Part shown: in pieces, positions 8,326 to 18,019 of the stretch
Layout: each line of letters opens with the position of its first letter
How positions within the stretch are numbered: the stretch's first letter is position 1
Source: an uncultured Phascolarctobacterium sp.
Lineage (GTDB): Bacteria; Bacillota; Negativicutes; Acidaminococcales; Acidaminococcaceae
Assembly (NCBI RefSeq): GCF_900770955.1
Contig: NZ_CAAGLX010000011.1
Coordinates: forward strand, 248,001 to 312,000
DNA: 64,000 nt
Reading direction: 5' to 3'
Position numbers and translations under genes: made by a program
The notes under the pieces: model-generated
Seen by the model: only the letters and a program-made list of their open reading frames with translations
Database searches by the model: none
Told to the model about the DNA's origin: nothing

Positions 8326-9132
8326 ATGAGTTCGGTTATTATGCCAACCAGTGGTATCCATGAAACTGCAATCATCCATCCGTCTGCTAAAATCGGTAAG
8401 GACGTAAGCGTAGGTCCTTATGCTGTTATCGACGAAGATACGGAGATAGGCGACGGCTGCGTGATTGGTGCGCATGTGACTATCCATCCATATACTAAAA
8501 TCGGCAAGAATTGCCACTTTTTCCCGGGCTGCTCTATTGGTGCGGTACCGCAGGATTTAAAATTTGTAGGTGAAAAAAGCTATACCATTATCGGTGATGG
8601 CGGCAGCTTCCGTGAATGCTGCACCGTGCACCGTGCGTGCGGTGAAGGCAACGAAACCCGTATCGGCAACAACATTCTGATGATGGCTTATACTCACGTA
8701 GCACATAACTGCATCGTGGGCAACAATGTTATTATGTCCAACGTTGCAACGCTTGCAGGCCACGTTATCGTAGAGGACCGTGCCGTTATCGGCGGTTTGT
8801 CCGCAGTACACCAGTTCTGCAAGATTGGCCGTAACGTAATGATCGGCGGTATGGCACGTGTAACCCAGGATGTGCCTCCGTTCATGATTTGCGCCGGCGA
8901 TCCTGCTTTTGTTTCCGGCCTGAACAGTGTAGGTCTTTCCCGTGCAGGTATGCCGGTAGAGGAACGCAGCGAGCTGAAAAAGGCTTTCCGCATTCTTTAT
9001 CGCAGCGGTCTGCCGCTGCAGGAAGCAATCAGCACTATGGAGCAGGAGCTGACAAGCTCCGAGCCTATGGAACATCTGTTGCGTTTCCTGCGTAATGTAG
9101 AACGCGGCATCATCCGTACACGCAGAGGCTAA
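8326..9132 (+). CDS. lpxA: UDP-N-acetylglucosamine 3-O-acyltransferase
   Basis: LpxA carries out the first step of lipid A synthesis. The start at 8326 is chosen because GGGGAG lies 8 nt upstream; the GTG at 8317 overlaps that site. The 268-residue product has left-handed beta-helix repeats from about residue 10 to 190 (HPSAKIGKDVSVGPY onward), the catalytic-His region MMAYTHVAHNCIVGNN (about 119-134) and the C-terminal helical domain (RAGMPVEERSELKKAFRILYRS). It is 4 bp from lpxI. Confidence 0.96.
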   Translation: MSSVIMPTSGIHETAIIHPSAKIGKDVSVGPYAVIDEDTEIGDGCVIGAHVTIHPYTKIGKNCHFFPGCSIGAVPQDLKFVGEKSYTIIGDGGSFRECCTVHRACGEGNETRIGNNILMMAYTHVAHNCIVGNNVIMSNVATLAGHVIVEDRAVIGGLSAVHQFCKIGRNVMIGGMARVTQDVPPFMICAGDPAFVSGLNSVGLSRAGMPVEERSELKKAFRILYRSGLPLQEAISTMEQELTSSEPMEHLLRFLRNVERGIIRTRRG

Positions 9133-9136
9133 GGCT

Positions 9137-9943
9137 ATGGAGGTGCTGGGCGTACTTTCAGGTGTCGGACATCTGCCGGTAGAGGTAGCACGCTCAGCGA
9201 AAGAGCTGGGTTACCATGTTGTCGCTGTAGGTGTTGTTCCTGGTATTGACGAGGAGCTGCCAGGCAGTGTTGATGCTTATTATGACATTAACATCGGCAA
9301 AATCGGCAAGATTATTTCTACGCTGAAAAAAAATAAGGTTACCAAGGTCACGATGATCGGCAAGGTAACAAAAGAAGTTTTGTACAAAGCAGGCAGGATT
9401 GTTCCTGATCTGCGGGCGATAAAGATTTTGGCTACCATTCCGGACCGCAAGGATGATACTATCATGAATGCGATTGTCAAGGAGCTGGAGGACGAAGGTA
9501 TTGAGGTTATGGATCAGACCTTGCTGATTAAACCGCTTTTGCCGCCGCCCGGTGTCCTGACAAAGCGTAAGCCTACCGAGGCAGAGCTTGCGGATATGGA
9601 ATTTGGCTTTGAGATGGCGAAAGCTATCGGCGGACTGGATATCGGTCAGACCGTTGTTGTAAAAAATCGCGCCGTGATGGCGGTAGAAGCAATTGAAGGC
9701 ACTGATGCCTGCATTCTGCGCGGCGGTTTTTTAGGCAAGGGCGGTGTTATCGTAGCCAAGGCTGCCAAGCCGAAGCAGGACCAACGCTTTGATATTCCCG
9801 GTTTTGGTACGACAACGATTGAATCAATGATTCATGCCGGTGCGACCGGAGCTGTTATTGAAGCAGGTAATACTATCATTCCGGAGCGTGAAAAGGTGAT
9901 TGCGCTTGCGGATGAGCATAATATTACTATTCTTGTAAAATAA
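9137..9943 (+). CDS. lpxI: UDP-2,3-diacylglucosamine pyrophosphatase, LpxI type
   Basis: LpxI (former DUF1009) hydrolyses UDP-2,3-diacylglucosamine to lipid X, replacing LpxH found in enteric bacteria. The 268-residue protein shows the N-terminal domain (GVLSGVGHLPVEVARSAKE, VVAVGVV) and the C-terminal DUF1009 catalytic domain with AIEGTDACILRGG and KAAKPKQDQRFDIPGFG (about residues 190-225), which include the conserved Asp residues of the family. It lies in the normal lpxA-lpxI-lpxB order of Negativicutes and is followed by a terminator. Confidence 0.94.
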   Translation: MEVLGVLSGVGHLPVEVARSAKELGYHVVAVGVVPGIDEELPGSVDAYYDINIGKIGKIISTLKKNKVTKVTMIGKVTKEVLYKAGRIVPDLRAIKILATIPDRKDDTIMNAIVKELEDEGIEVMDQTLLIKPLLPPPGVLTKRKPTEAELADMEFGFEMAKAIGGLDIGQTVVVKNRAVMAVEAIEGTDACILRGGFLGKGGVIVAKAAKPKQDQRFDIPGFGTTTIESMIHAGATGAVIEAGNTIIPEREKVIALADEHNITILVK

Positions 9944-9968
9944 ATATCGGAAAAATTTCGTATTTCTT

Positions 9969-9999
9969 AGCGGCTGATAGCTTATGTCAGCCGCTTTTT
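9969..9999 (+). terminator. Rho-independent terminator after lpxI
   Basis: AGCGGCTGA (9969-9977) pairs perfectly with TCAGCCGCT (9987-9995), followed by TTTTT. A TATAAT at 10004-10009 just behind it hints at a promoter for lpxB, but no good -35 is visible. Confidence 0.85.
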
Positions 10000-10047
10000 G
10001 TGTTATAATATATACTGAATATATATAGGTTAATGCGAGGAGACATC

Positions 10048-11184
10048 ATGGCGAAAATATTAATATCTGCCGGAGAAGCCTCTGGCGATATCCATGCAGC
10101 TGCTGTGACTGCTGCTATAAAAAAACTTGACAGCAAGGCCGAGGTCTTTGGTATGGGCGGTGATGCTCTGCGCAAGGCCGGCGGCGAAGTGCTGTGGGAC
10201 ATCAAGGATCACGGCGTAATGGGCTTTGTAGAGGTTATCCGCAAGCTGCCAGACTTATTCCGTCTGCGCAGTGATTTTGCGCGCGTTATGGACGAACGCA
10301 AGCCGGACTGCCTGGTGGTTGTCGATTATCCCGGTTTTAATATGAAGCTGGCTAAGCTGGCTCACGATAAAGGAATTCCGGTTGTATCATATATTGCTCC
10401 TTCAGCATGGGCCTGGAACAAGGGCCGTGCCAAAAAGGTTGCGAAGATAGTGGATAAGGTTGCCTGTATCTTTCCTTTTGAATACGATGTGTACAAGGAA
10501 GCAGGCGCTCCGGTAGAATTTGTCGGTCATCCGCTGTTGGATATTGTGCACCCTGCGATGACTAAGGCTGAGGCTGAAGCCTGGGCCGGCAAGCAGCCTG
10601 GCAAAAAGCTGATACTGCTGATGCCCGGCAGTCGCCTGATGGAAATTGAAAAAATGCTGCCGACGCTGTTGGCAGGTGCTAAGCTCTTAAAGCAGCAGCT
10701 GCCGGAGGTACAGTTTGTTATGCCGCGTGCCAATACCATTCCGCTTGCTATGCTGCAGGGAAAAATAGCAGAGTACGGTATTGAGGTGAAAATTACTGAA
10801 GGCCATAACTATGATTTGTTCAGTGTGGCGGACCTGGCGCTGGCAACCAGCGGCACAGTAACGCTGGAGGCTGCTTTATGCGGACTGCCGAGCGTGATTG
10901 TCTATCGTACATCGGCACTGAATGCATTTATAGCGCGTCTGGTAATTAACATTCCCAATATCGGCTTACCTAATATCGTAGCCGGCAGAACAATTATGCC
11001 GGAGCTGCTGCAGGAGGACTTCACCCCGGAAAAATTAGCGAAAACTGCAGTAGAGCTGTTGCAGCCTGAGCGTCAGGCACAGATGCAAAGCGATTTGGCG
11101 TATATGAAGCACAGACTTGGTGAACCCGGTGCGGTAAACCGTGTCGCTCAATTAATCTTAAAAATGACTGAGGAGAGAAAATGA
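10048..11184 (+). CDS. lpxB: Lipid-A-disaccharide synthase
   Basis: LpxB joins lipid X and UDP-diacylglucosamine at the inner face of the inner membrane. The start at 10048 is preferred: CGAGGAG sits 6 nt before it and the protein then begins AKILISAGEASGDIHAA, the hallmark LpxB start; the earlier ATG at 10033 precedes the ribosome site. The 378-residue GT19 protein also has MGFVEVIRKLP, YIAPSAWAWNKGRAKK (about 105-120), LMPGSR (about 190) and ATSGTVTLEAALCGLPSVIVYR (about 270-291), all typical. Its stop overlaps the msbA start by 4 nt (ATGA). Confidence 0.97.
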   Translation: MAKILISAGEASGDIHAAAVTAAIKKLDSKAEVFGMGGDALRKAGGEVLWDIKDHGVMGFVEVIRKLPDLFRLRSDFARVMDERKPDCLVVVDYPGFNMKLAKLAHDKGIPVVSYIAPSAWAWNKGRAKKVAKIVDKVACIFPFEYDVYKEAGAPVEFVGHPLLDIVHPAMTKAEAEAWAGKQPGKKLILLMPGSRLMEIEKMLPTLLAGAKLLKQQLPEVQFVMPRANTIPLAMLQGKIAEYGIEVKITEGHNYDLFSVADLALATSGTVTLEAALCGLPSVIVYRTSALNAFIARLVINIPNIGLPNIVAGRTIMPELLQEDFTPEKLAKTAVELLQPERQAQMQSDLAYMKHRLGEPGAVNRVAQLILKMTEERK

Positions 11185-12914
11185 ATTTATACTTTCGAGC
11201 ATTGAAATATATTAAACCATATTGGAAACGAGGCTTGGCAGCTGGAATTTGTACTATTATTGCTGCAGGTGGTACAGCTTATTTGCCGTTTGTTATCAAG
11301 GATATGGTTGACCAGGTGTTGAGTGAAAAAAATACAACTATGCTGAATTGGATAGTATTAAGCATTATTGTTGTATTTGTTATTCGTGGTATTGCTTATT
11401 ATGGTCAGAGCTATCTGATGAACTATGTTGGTCAGCGCGTGATTATTGATATCCGTAAGGCCGTTTTTGAAAAGCTGCAGCGCCTGAGCATGAGCTTTTA
11501 CGACAAGCATAAAACCGGTACGATTATGAGCTATGTGACCAACGACGTAAGTGCATTGCAATCTGCGATGGTAGACAACGTTGTGGAAATGATCACTGAA
11601 ACAGTGATTTTAGTAGCTTCTATTGTCATGATGATTTATTTGGACTGGAAGCTGTTTCTTGTAACCTTTGCAACCTTTCCGGTAGTACTCTTCTTTATCG
11701 ACAGCTTTGGCAAACGCATCCGTAAATCCGGTAGTCGTATTCAGGAGGCTGCTGCTGATATTACCTCTGTACTGCAGGAGGTTGCTTCCTCTCCGCGCGT
11801 AATCAAATCCTTTGTGCGTGAAGGCTATGAAGTGGACCGTTTTGACAAGGAAAATATGAACAACTTCCGTGCTAATATGAAGTATGCACAGCTTTCCTCA
11901 ACGCTTACTCCGACGATTGAATTTGTTGCGGCTGTCGGCGTTTCCGTTATTCTCTGGTACGGCGGCAACAGCGTTATCAATGGCAGTATCACCGCAGGCT
12001 CTCTGGTAGCCTTCCTGACCTATGCTGTTAATATTTCTAACCCGATTAAACGTTTGAGCCGTGTTATCGGCAATATTCAGAAGGCATTGGCTGCGGCGCA
12101 GCGTGTATTTGATGTTCTGGATTTACCGGAGACTATTAAAAATGCGCCTGATGCCAAGGCACTGCCGAAGGTGAAGGGCGATGTACGCTTTAATGATGTG
12201 AGCTTTGCCTATAACGAAAGTGAAGAGGTGCTCAGCCATGTTTCCTTCGAGGTTAAGCCGGGCGAAATGATTGCCTTCGTCGGTCCTTCCGGTGCGGGCA
12301 AGTCTACCGTGGCCAGTCTGTTGCCGCGTTTTTACGATGCAACTAACGGCAGCATTACGATTGACGGTCAGGATATCCGCAAGGTTACACTGAACTCTCT
12401 GCGTGAGCAGGTTGGTATCGTACCTCAGGAAACAGTGCTGTTTAACGGCTCTGTTTATGATAACATTCTTTACGGCCGTCTTGATGCGACGCGTGAAGAG
12501 GTGGAAACAGCAGCGAAGGCTGCCAATGCCCATGACTTTATCATGCAATTGCCTAACGGCTACGAAACAATGCTGGGCGACCGCGGCATGAATATTTCCG
12601 GTGGTCAGCGTCAGCGTATTTCCATTGCCCGGGCAATATTGAAAAACCCGCAGATTCTGATTCTCGACGAGGCAACCTCTGCACTCGATACGGAAAGCGA
12701 GCGCGTGGTACAGGAGGCTCTGGACCGCCTGATGGTAGGCAGAACGTCCTTTGTTATTGCGCATCGTCTTTCAACTATTAAAAATGCTGATAAGATTATG
12801 GTACTGGAAAAGGGACGGCTTATCGAGCAGGGTAACCATGATGAGCTGATGGCTATGGACGGGCTGTACGCGCATCTGTATAAGATTCAGTATCGCAGCA
12901 AGGAAGCCAAGTAA
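11181..12914 (+). CDS. msbA: Lipid A export ABC transporter, MsbA type
   Basis: A 577-residue half-transporter that flips lipid A across the inner membrane. Six membrane helices lie in about residues 15-300. The nucleotide-binding domain has Walker A GPSGAGKST (about 370-378), signature ISGGQRQR (about 472) and Walker B ILILDEATSALD (about 491-502), followed by the H-loop FVIAHRLST. The 4-nt overlap with lpxB and the following Kdo transferase gene support MsbA rather than a drug exporter, although sequence alone would allow either. Confidence 0.9.
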   Translation: MNLYFRALKYIKPYWKRGLAAGICTIIAAGGTAYLPFVIKDMVDQVLSEKNTTMLNWIVLSIIVVFVIRGIAYYGQSYLMNYVGQRVIIDIRKAVFEKLQRLSMSFYDKHKTGTIMSYVTNDVSALQSAMVDNVVEMITETVILVASIVMMIYLDWKLFLVTFATFPVVLFFIDSFGKRIRKSGSRIQEAAADITSVLQEVASSPRVIKSFVREGYEVDRFDKENMNNFRANMKYAQLSSTLTPTIEFVAAVGVSVILWYGGNSVINGSITAGSLVAFLTYAVNISNPIKRLSRVIGNIQKALAAAQRVFDVLDLPETIKNAPDAKALPKVKGDVRFNDVSFAYNESEEVLSHVSFEVKPGEMIAFVGPSGAGKSTVASLLPRFYDATNGSITIDGQDIRKVTLNSLREQVGIVPQETVLFNGSVYDNILYGRLDATREEVETAAKAANAHDFIMQLPNGYETMLGDRGMNISGGQRQRISIARAILKNPQILILDEATSALDTESERVVQEALDRLMVGRTSFVIAHRLSTIKNADKIMVLEKGRLIEQGNHDELMAMDGLYAHLYKIQYRSKEAK

Positions 12915-12933
12915 GGCGAAAAGAGGTTAGTAA

Positions 12934-15465
12934 ATGTATATACTCTACAATATTCTTATTTTAATAGTGCTGGTAATTTTTATTGTCCCCTATTACACTT
13001 ACCGCCTGTTTACAGAAAAAGGCTTCGCCTTGCGCTTTAAGCAGAGCCTCGGCTGTGTAGATGAAGAGGATATTGCCAAGGTTGCCGGTAAGGACTGTGT
13101 TTGGATCCATGGTGCGTCCGTAGGCGAAATTGTTGCCACCAGTCCGCTGGTCAAACAAATCCGTAAGGAAATGCCAGATCGTCCGGTTCTGGTATCTGCC
13201 TTTACCGTAGGCGGCTATAACATGGCAAAACAAATTATTCCCGAAGCAGATGCTATCATCTACTTCCCGCTGGATTTACCGTTTGTCGCAGAATCCTTGG
13301 TCAAGCGTATTCATCCGGGCGTATTTATGCCGGTAGAAACAGAGCTGTGGCCTAATTTCCTGCGAGCTATCCGAGAACGTCATATACCTGTAATGATGGT
13401 AAACGGCCGTATCTCCGAAAAATCCGTAAAAAACTATAAATATCTGTATGTTATCTGGGATGATATGCTCAATACCGTAACCCGCTTCTGCATGCAGTCC
13501 AGCATTGATGCCGATTATATTGCGCATCTTGGTGCGGACCGCAGCAAAATCTTCGTTACCGGCAATACTAAGTTTGACCAGACCTACGCCGAGGTTACGC
13601 CGGAGGATTTGGCAAAATACCGCTTTGAACTGGGTTTGAAGGAGGATTATCCTGTTATCGTTGCCGGTTCTACGCATCCCGGCGAAGAAAAGGTATTGTT
13701 TGAATCCTTTAAGGCTATCCGTGAAAAATATCCTCATGCGCGTCTGATTATCGCGCCGCGTAAAACTGCCAGAGCAGAGGAAATCGCCAAGCTGGCAAGT
13801 CATTACGGCTATGAAACAGGCTTCCGTTCCAAAATGCTGGAGGAAAGCGGCGAACGCAAGGAATATCCGCTGCTGATTATTGATACCATCGGTGAGCTGG
13901 GACGTATTTATGCTGTAGGCGATGTTGTTTTCGTCGGCGGTTCCTTCAGCAATACCGGCGGTCACAACGTACTGGAGCCTGCTGCTCATGCCAAACCGAT
14001 TCTCGTTGGCCCCAGCATGCAGAACTTTAAGGATTCCTATGCTCTCTTAAGTAAGGTTAAGGCCTGCAAGATGGTCAACAATAATGATGAGCTGACGAAG
14101 GAAATGCTGGATATTCTGGACAATGACGAGCGTCGTGCACAGATGGGTGCGGCTTCCCTGCAGGTTATCAAGGAGAACCGCGGCGCAGATGTACGCAGCA
14201 TCCATTATCTCAAGGAGCTGCTTGATTTAACTGCTGTGCCTGCACGTGAATACAAAAGCTATCCGATTAATACGCGTAACCTGACGGATGAAGGCGGCGG
14301 ACGCCTGCGTCACGGTGATGCGATTATCCAATATGTTATGCAGGTTGCCTATGGTCCGGAAACCCCGTTCTTCGGTTGGCTGCTGCTGGCAGTTTTGCGT
14401 GGCATGTCTTATTTATATGAATTCGGTGTCTGCTGCAAGCTGTCTATGTATAATTGCGGCCTGTTGCACCGAGAAACGCTGGACTGCTGCGTTATCTCCA
14501 TCGGTAACATTACCGTCGGCGGTACCGGAAAAACTCCTACTGCCCAGAAGATGGCAGCGATTATCAAGTCTATGGGCTATCGCGTTGTTATCCTGAACCG
14601 CGGCTATCGTTCGCACTGGGGCAAGGAGCTGGGCGTAGTTTCCGACGGCAACAAGATTTTCATGACTGCCTACGAAGCAGGTGACGAGGCTTACCTGATG
14701 GCTAAAACATTACCGGGCATTCCTGTTATCATTGGCAAAAACCGTGCTGTTACCGGCCGTTATGCCGTTGAAAAGCTGAATGCCGAGGTTATCATTATGG
14801 ACGATGGCTATCAGCACTGGCAGCTGGAACGCGATCTCGATGTAGTTCTGGTAGATACGCTGAATATGTTCGGCAACGGCTGCGTGCTGCCGCGCGGTAC
14901 TCTGCGTGAGCCGCTCGAAAACCTGGGTCGCGGCGATTTGTTCCTGCTGACCAAAACTGACCAGAGCAGCAAGCTGAGCCGTATTCAGCTGCGTCATACC
15001 ATTGCCAAATATAATGACAAGGCTCCGGTGGTAGAAAGTATTCACCATCCGAAAAACTTTGTAGAAATTGCTGACTGGTACAAGGGCATTTCCGAAAATA
15101 TCAAAGATCTGGAAGAGCTGCGCGGTAAAGATGTTATGGTCTTTTCCGCAATCGGCAATCCGTCCTCCTTTGAGCAGACGCTCTCCAGCATCGGCTTGAA
15201 TATCATGGAGGCTGTACGCTATCCTGACCATCATGACTACGGTATGCTGGAAATGCAGTACATCAACGAGCGTGCCAGCAGCCTGAAGGCTGTAGCGATG
15301 GTAACTACGGCGAAGGATGCTGTTAAGATTCCGACTGAATTTATTTATTCTGCCCGCGAAATTCCTCTGTATATCCTGAACATGGATATCTGCATTACCG
15401 AGGGTATGGATAAGTTCAAAGAATATATTAATCATGCCATTAAAAAGGAGCTTGATAAAAAATGA
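12934..15465 (+). CDS. waaA-lpxK: Fused Kdo transferase (WaaA) and lipid A 4'-kinase (LpxK)
   Basis: One 843-residue frame holds two normally separate enzymes. Residues 1 to about 425 are WaaA/KdtA (GT30): an N-terminal membrane helix, DCVWIHGASVGEI, PVETELWPNFLR and GGSFSNTGGHNVLEPAA. From about 445 to 843 it is LpxK: a membrane-near segment, then GNITVGGTGKTPTAQK (P-loop, about 524-539), the NRGYRSHWGKE and DDGYQHWQLERDLDVVLVD motifs, and the C-terminal HHDYG and TTAKDAVKI segments. WaaA attaches Kdo to lipid IVA and LpxK phosphorylates the disaccharide to make lipid IVA, so consecutive steps share a chain. No internal stop or frameshift is present. The stop overlaps kdsB by 4 nt. Confidence 0.95.
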   Translation: MYILYNILILIVLVIFIVPYYTYRLFTEKGFALRFKQSLGCVDEEDIAKVAGKDCVWIHGASVGEIVATSPLVKQIRKEMPDRPVLVSAFTVGGYNMAKQIIPEADAIIYFPLDLPFVAESLVKRIHPGVFMPVETELWPNFLRAIRERHIPVMMVNGRISEKSVKNYKYLYVIWDDMLNTVTRFCMQSSIDADYIAHLGADRSKIFVTGNTKFDQTYAEVTPEDLAKYRFELGLKEDYPVIVAGSTHPGEEKVLFESFKAIREKYPHARLIIAPRKTARAEEIAKLASHYGYETGFRSKMLEESGERKEYPLLIIDTIGELGRIYAVGDVVFVGGSFSNTGGHNVLEPAAHAKPILVGPSMQNFKDSYALLSKVKACKMVNNNDELTKEMLDILDNDERRAQMGAASLQVIKENRGADVRSIHYLKELLDLTAVPAREYKSYPINTRNLTDEGGGRLRHGDAIIQYVMQVAYGPETPFFGWLLLAVLRGMSYLYEFGVCCKLSMYNCGLLHRETLDCCVISIGNITVGGTGKTPTAQKMAAIIKSMGYRVVILNRGYRSHWGKELGVVSDGNKIFMTAYEAGDEAYLMAKTLPGIPVIIGKNRAVTGRYAVEKLNAEVIIMDDGYQHWQLERDLDVVLVDTLNMFGNGCVLPRGTLREPLENLGRGDLFLLTKTDQSSKLSRIQLRHTIAKYNDKAPVVESIHHPKNFVEIADWYKGISENIKDLEELRGKDVMVFSAIGNPSSFEQTLSSIGLNIMEAVRYPDHHDYGMLEMQYINERASSLKAVAMVTTAKDAVKIPTEFIYSAREIPLYILNMDICITEGMDKFKEYINHAIKKELDKK

Positions 15466-16196
15466 AAGTTTTATGCGTAATTCCCGCACGTTATGCTTCT
15501 ACTCGTCTTCCGGGCAAACCGCTTTCCCTGATTGCCGGCAAGCCGATGATTCAGCACGTTTATGAGCGTGCCTGCCAGGCTAAGCTGCCGGATGAGGTAG
15601 TCGTAGCTACTGATAATGTGCTTGTCAAAAAGGCTGTGGACGGCTTTGGCGGCAAAGCAATGATGACTTCTCCGGACCATCCGAGCGGCACCGACCGTCT
15701 GGCCGAGGTAGCACTGAACTATCCTGATGTTGACGTTATCGTTAACGTACAGGGTGACGAGCCGATGATTCCGCCTGAGGTTATTGACCGTCTGGCTGAA
15801 TGCTTTACCGGCGACAGCGAGCTGCAGATGGCAACCATGAAGGTTGCTATGAACGAGGAGGATTACAATAATCCTGCTGCCGTAAAGGTTGTAACTGACC
15901 TCAACGGCTATGCACTGTACTTCTCCCGCAGCCTGATGCCGTATCCGCGTAATAAGCCGGAGGGCTACAAGGTTTATAAGCATGTAGGCATTTATGCTTA
16001 CCGCCGCAGCTTCCTGCTGAAATATGCGGCACTGCAGCCGACTCCGCTGGAAAAAGCGGAAAGCCTGGAGCAGCTGCGTGCACTGGAAAATGGTTATAAA
16101 ATTAAAGTTCTGGAAAGCGATTTCCAGGGCATCGGTGTTGATACCCCCGAGGATTTGGCAGCAGTCAATGAGCTGTTTGCTAAAATGAATAAATAA
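15462..16196 (+). CDS. kdsB: CMP-Kdo synthetase
   Basis: KdsB activates Kdo with CTP for transfer by WaaA. The 244-residue protein starts with the nucleotidyltransferase signature VIPARYASTRLPGKPL, and shows VVVATDN, TSPDHPSGTDRLAEVA, VNVQGDEPMIPPEVID and the C-terminal LEQLRALENGYKIKVLE, all matching KdsB. Its ATG overlaps the stop of the waaA-lpxK fusion (ATGA), and kdsA follows 14 bp later, so Kdo synthesis and use are coupled in one transcript. Confidence 0.97.
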   Translation: MKVLCVIPARYASTRLPGKPLSLIAGKPMIQHVYERACQAKLPDEVVVATDNVLVKKAVDGFGGKAMMTSPDHPSGTDRLAEVALNYPDVDVIVNVQGDEPMIPPEVIDRLAECFTGDSELQMATMKVAMNEEDYNNPAAVKVVTDLNGYALYFSRSLMPYPRNKPEGYKVYKHVGIYAYRRSFLLKYAALQPTPLEKAESLEQLRALENGYKIKVLESDFQGIGVDTPEDLAAVNELFAKMNK

Positions 16197-16210
16197 GCTG
16201 GAGGATACGT

Positions 16211-17029
16211 ATGCAAATCGTTAAAGTTGGTAATTATGAAGTAGGTCAGGGCCATCCCCTGATGCTGATGGCAGGTCCCTGCGTACTCGAAGGCTACGAG
16301 CGCAGCCTGATGATTGGTCAGCGTACAAAGGCTATCTGCGACAAGCTTGGCATTCCCTATGTATTTAAGGCTTCCTTTGATAAGGCTAACCGTTCCTCTT
16401 ATGCTTCCTTCCGCGGACCCGGCATTGAAGAGGGCTTAAAGCTTTTGGCACAGATTAAAAAGGACCTGGGCGTTCCTGTAGTAACCGATATTCACGAGCC
16501 CTGGCAGGCTGAAAAGGCTGCTGATGTGGTAGATATTCTGCAAATCCCGGCTTTCCTGTGCCGTCAGACTGATCTTGTTTATGCAGCTGCCAAAACCGGC
16601 AAGACTGTCAATGTAAAAAAAGGCCAGTTCCTTGCACCCTGGGACATGAAAAATGTTATCAAAAAGGTTGAGGAAGCAGGCAATCATAATATTATGCTGA
16701 CCGAGCGCGGTGCCAGCTTCGGCTACAACACACTGGTAACCGATATGCGCGGTTTGGCTATTATGCGCGAGCTTGGGTATCCCGTAGTTATGGATGCTAC
16801 TCACAGCGTACAGATTCCCGGCGGTCAGGGTACCTCCAGCGGCGGTCAGAGCCAGTATGTTCCGCATATGGCACGGGCTGCTGCAGCTGTAGGCATTGAT
16901 GCACTGTTCTTGGAGGTGCATGATAATCCGGCAGAAGCACTGAGCGACGGCCCGAACATGGTTAAGCTCGATAATCTGGAAAAATTATTAACCGACGTGC
17001 TGGCAATCGACAAGATTGTACGTGGCTAA
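16211..17029 (+). CDS. kdsA: Kdo-8-phosphate synthase
   Basis: KdsA condenses PEP with arabinose 5-phosphate. The 272-residue TIM barrel has MAGPCVLEGYERSLMIG, FKASFDKANRSSYASFRGPG, PVVTDIHEPWQAE, LQIPAFLCRQTDLV, VNVKKGQFLAPWDMKN, LTERGASFGYNTLVTDMRG and DATHSVQIPGGQG. The Asn in KANRS argues against the metal-dependent class, in which this position is Cys. Preceded by CTGGAGG. Confidence 0.97.
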   Translation: MQIVKVGNYEVGQGHPLMLMAGPCVLEGYERSLMIGQRTKAICDKLGIPYVFKASFDKANRSSYASFRGPGIEEGLKLLAQIKKDLGVPVVTDIHEPWQAEKAADVVDILQIPAFLCRQTDLVYAAAKTGKTVNVKKGQFLAPWDMKNVIKKVEEAGNHNIMLTERGASFGYNTLVTDMRGLAIMRELGYPVVMDATHSVQIPGGQGTSSGGQSQYVPHMARAAAAVGIDALFLEVHDNPAEALSDGPNMVKLDNLEKLLTDVLAIDKIVRG

Positions 17030-17044
17030 AGGTAGGGTGAGAAT

Positions 17045-18019
17045 ATGGAAGCAATGCTTAAGCATGCACAGGATGTTCTGCGCATGGAGGCAGAAGCGAT
17101 TTTAGAGCTGGTGCCGCGTGTAGATGATAATTTTGCTGCGGCAGTAAAATTGATTTTAGATTGCCAGGGCCGTACCGTTATTACAGGTATGGGCAAATCC
17201 GGTCTGATCGGCCGTAAAATGGCTGCAACCTTAGCCAGCACCGGTACACCGTCCTTTTATCTGCATCCTGCAGAGGGCATTCACGGTGACCTGGGCATGG
17301 TAACAGAAAGTGACGTTGTTATTGCGCTTTCCAACAGCGGTGAAACAGGTGAGGTTTTGAATATCCTTCCGTCTCTGCGACGCATCGGTGCCAAGATTAT
17401 TGCTATGGTCGGCAAGCCTGATTCCACCTTGGGCAAAAACGCCGACGTGGTACTTGATGTAGGTGTAAGCAAGGAGGCCTGCCCTCTCGGTCTTGCACCG
17501 ACAAGCAGCACGACTGCAGCGCTGGCCTATGGCGATGCGCTGGCCCTGGCACTGCTTAAAAAGCATAACTTTACCGCAAGCCAGTTTGCTATCTTCCATC
17601 CGGGCGGCAGCTTGGGACGCAAGCTGCTTTTGACCGTAGGCAGCATTATGCATAAGGGTGAGGAGAACCCGACTGTACTGGCAGATACTAAGGTACAGGA
17701 TGCATTGTTTGTAATCACTGATAAAGGTCTGGGTGCCGTATCCGTTGTTGATGCAGACGGCGTTATGCAGGGTGTGCTGACTGACGGCGATATCCGCCGC
17801 GGTCTGAGCAAGGGTGTTGATTTCTTGCAGCGTCCTGTTTGCGAACTGATGACGAAAGCTCCGAAAACCATTACCGAAGACAAGCTGGCAGCACAGGCTT
17901 TGCATCTTATGGAAAGCAATAAGCCGAAACCAATTACTGTGTTGCCTGTTATCGATAAAGACAATAAGGTTATCGGCCTGCTGCATATGACCGACCTGGT
18001 AAGACAGGGAGTGGTGTAA
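17045..18019 (+). CDS. kdsD: Arabinose-5-phosphate isomerase
   Basis: KdsD converts ribulose 5-phosphate to arabinose 5-phosphate, the first step toward Kdo. The 324-residue protein has an N-terminal SIS domain (about 30-185) with TGMGKSGLIGRKMAATLASTG, HGDLGMV and LSNSGETGE, followed by two CBS domains (about 205-320; IMHKGEENP and LMTKAPKTI). HPGGSLGRKLL links the two parts as usual. It lies between kdsA and kdsC, completing a kdsBADC block; the stop overlaps the kdsC start by one base. Confidence 0.96.
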   Translation: MEAMLKHAQDVLRMEAEAILELVPRVDDNFAAAVKLILDCQGRTVITGMGKSGLIGRKMAATLASTGTPSFYLHPAEGIHGDLGMVTESDVVIALSNSGETGEVLNILPSLRRIGAKIIAMVGKPDSTLGKNADVVLDVGVSKEACPLGLAPTSSTTAALAYGDALALALLKKHNFTASQFAIFHPGGSLGRKLLLTVGSIMHKGEENPTVLADTKVQDALFVITDKGLGAVSVVDADGVMQGVLTDGDIRRGLSKGVDFLQRPVCELMTKAPKTITEDKLAAQALHLMESNKPKPITVLPVIDKDNKVIGLLHMTDLVRQGVV

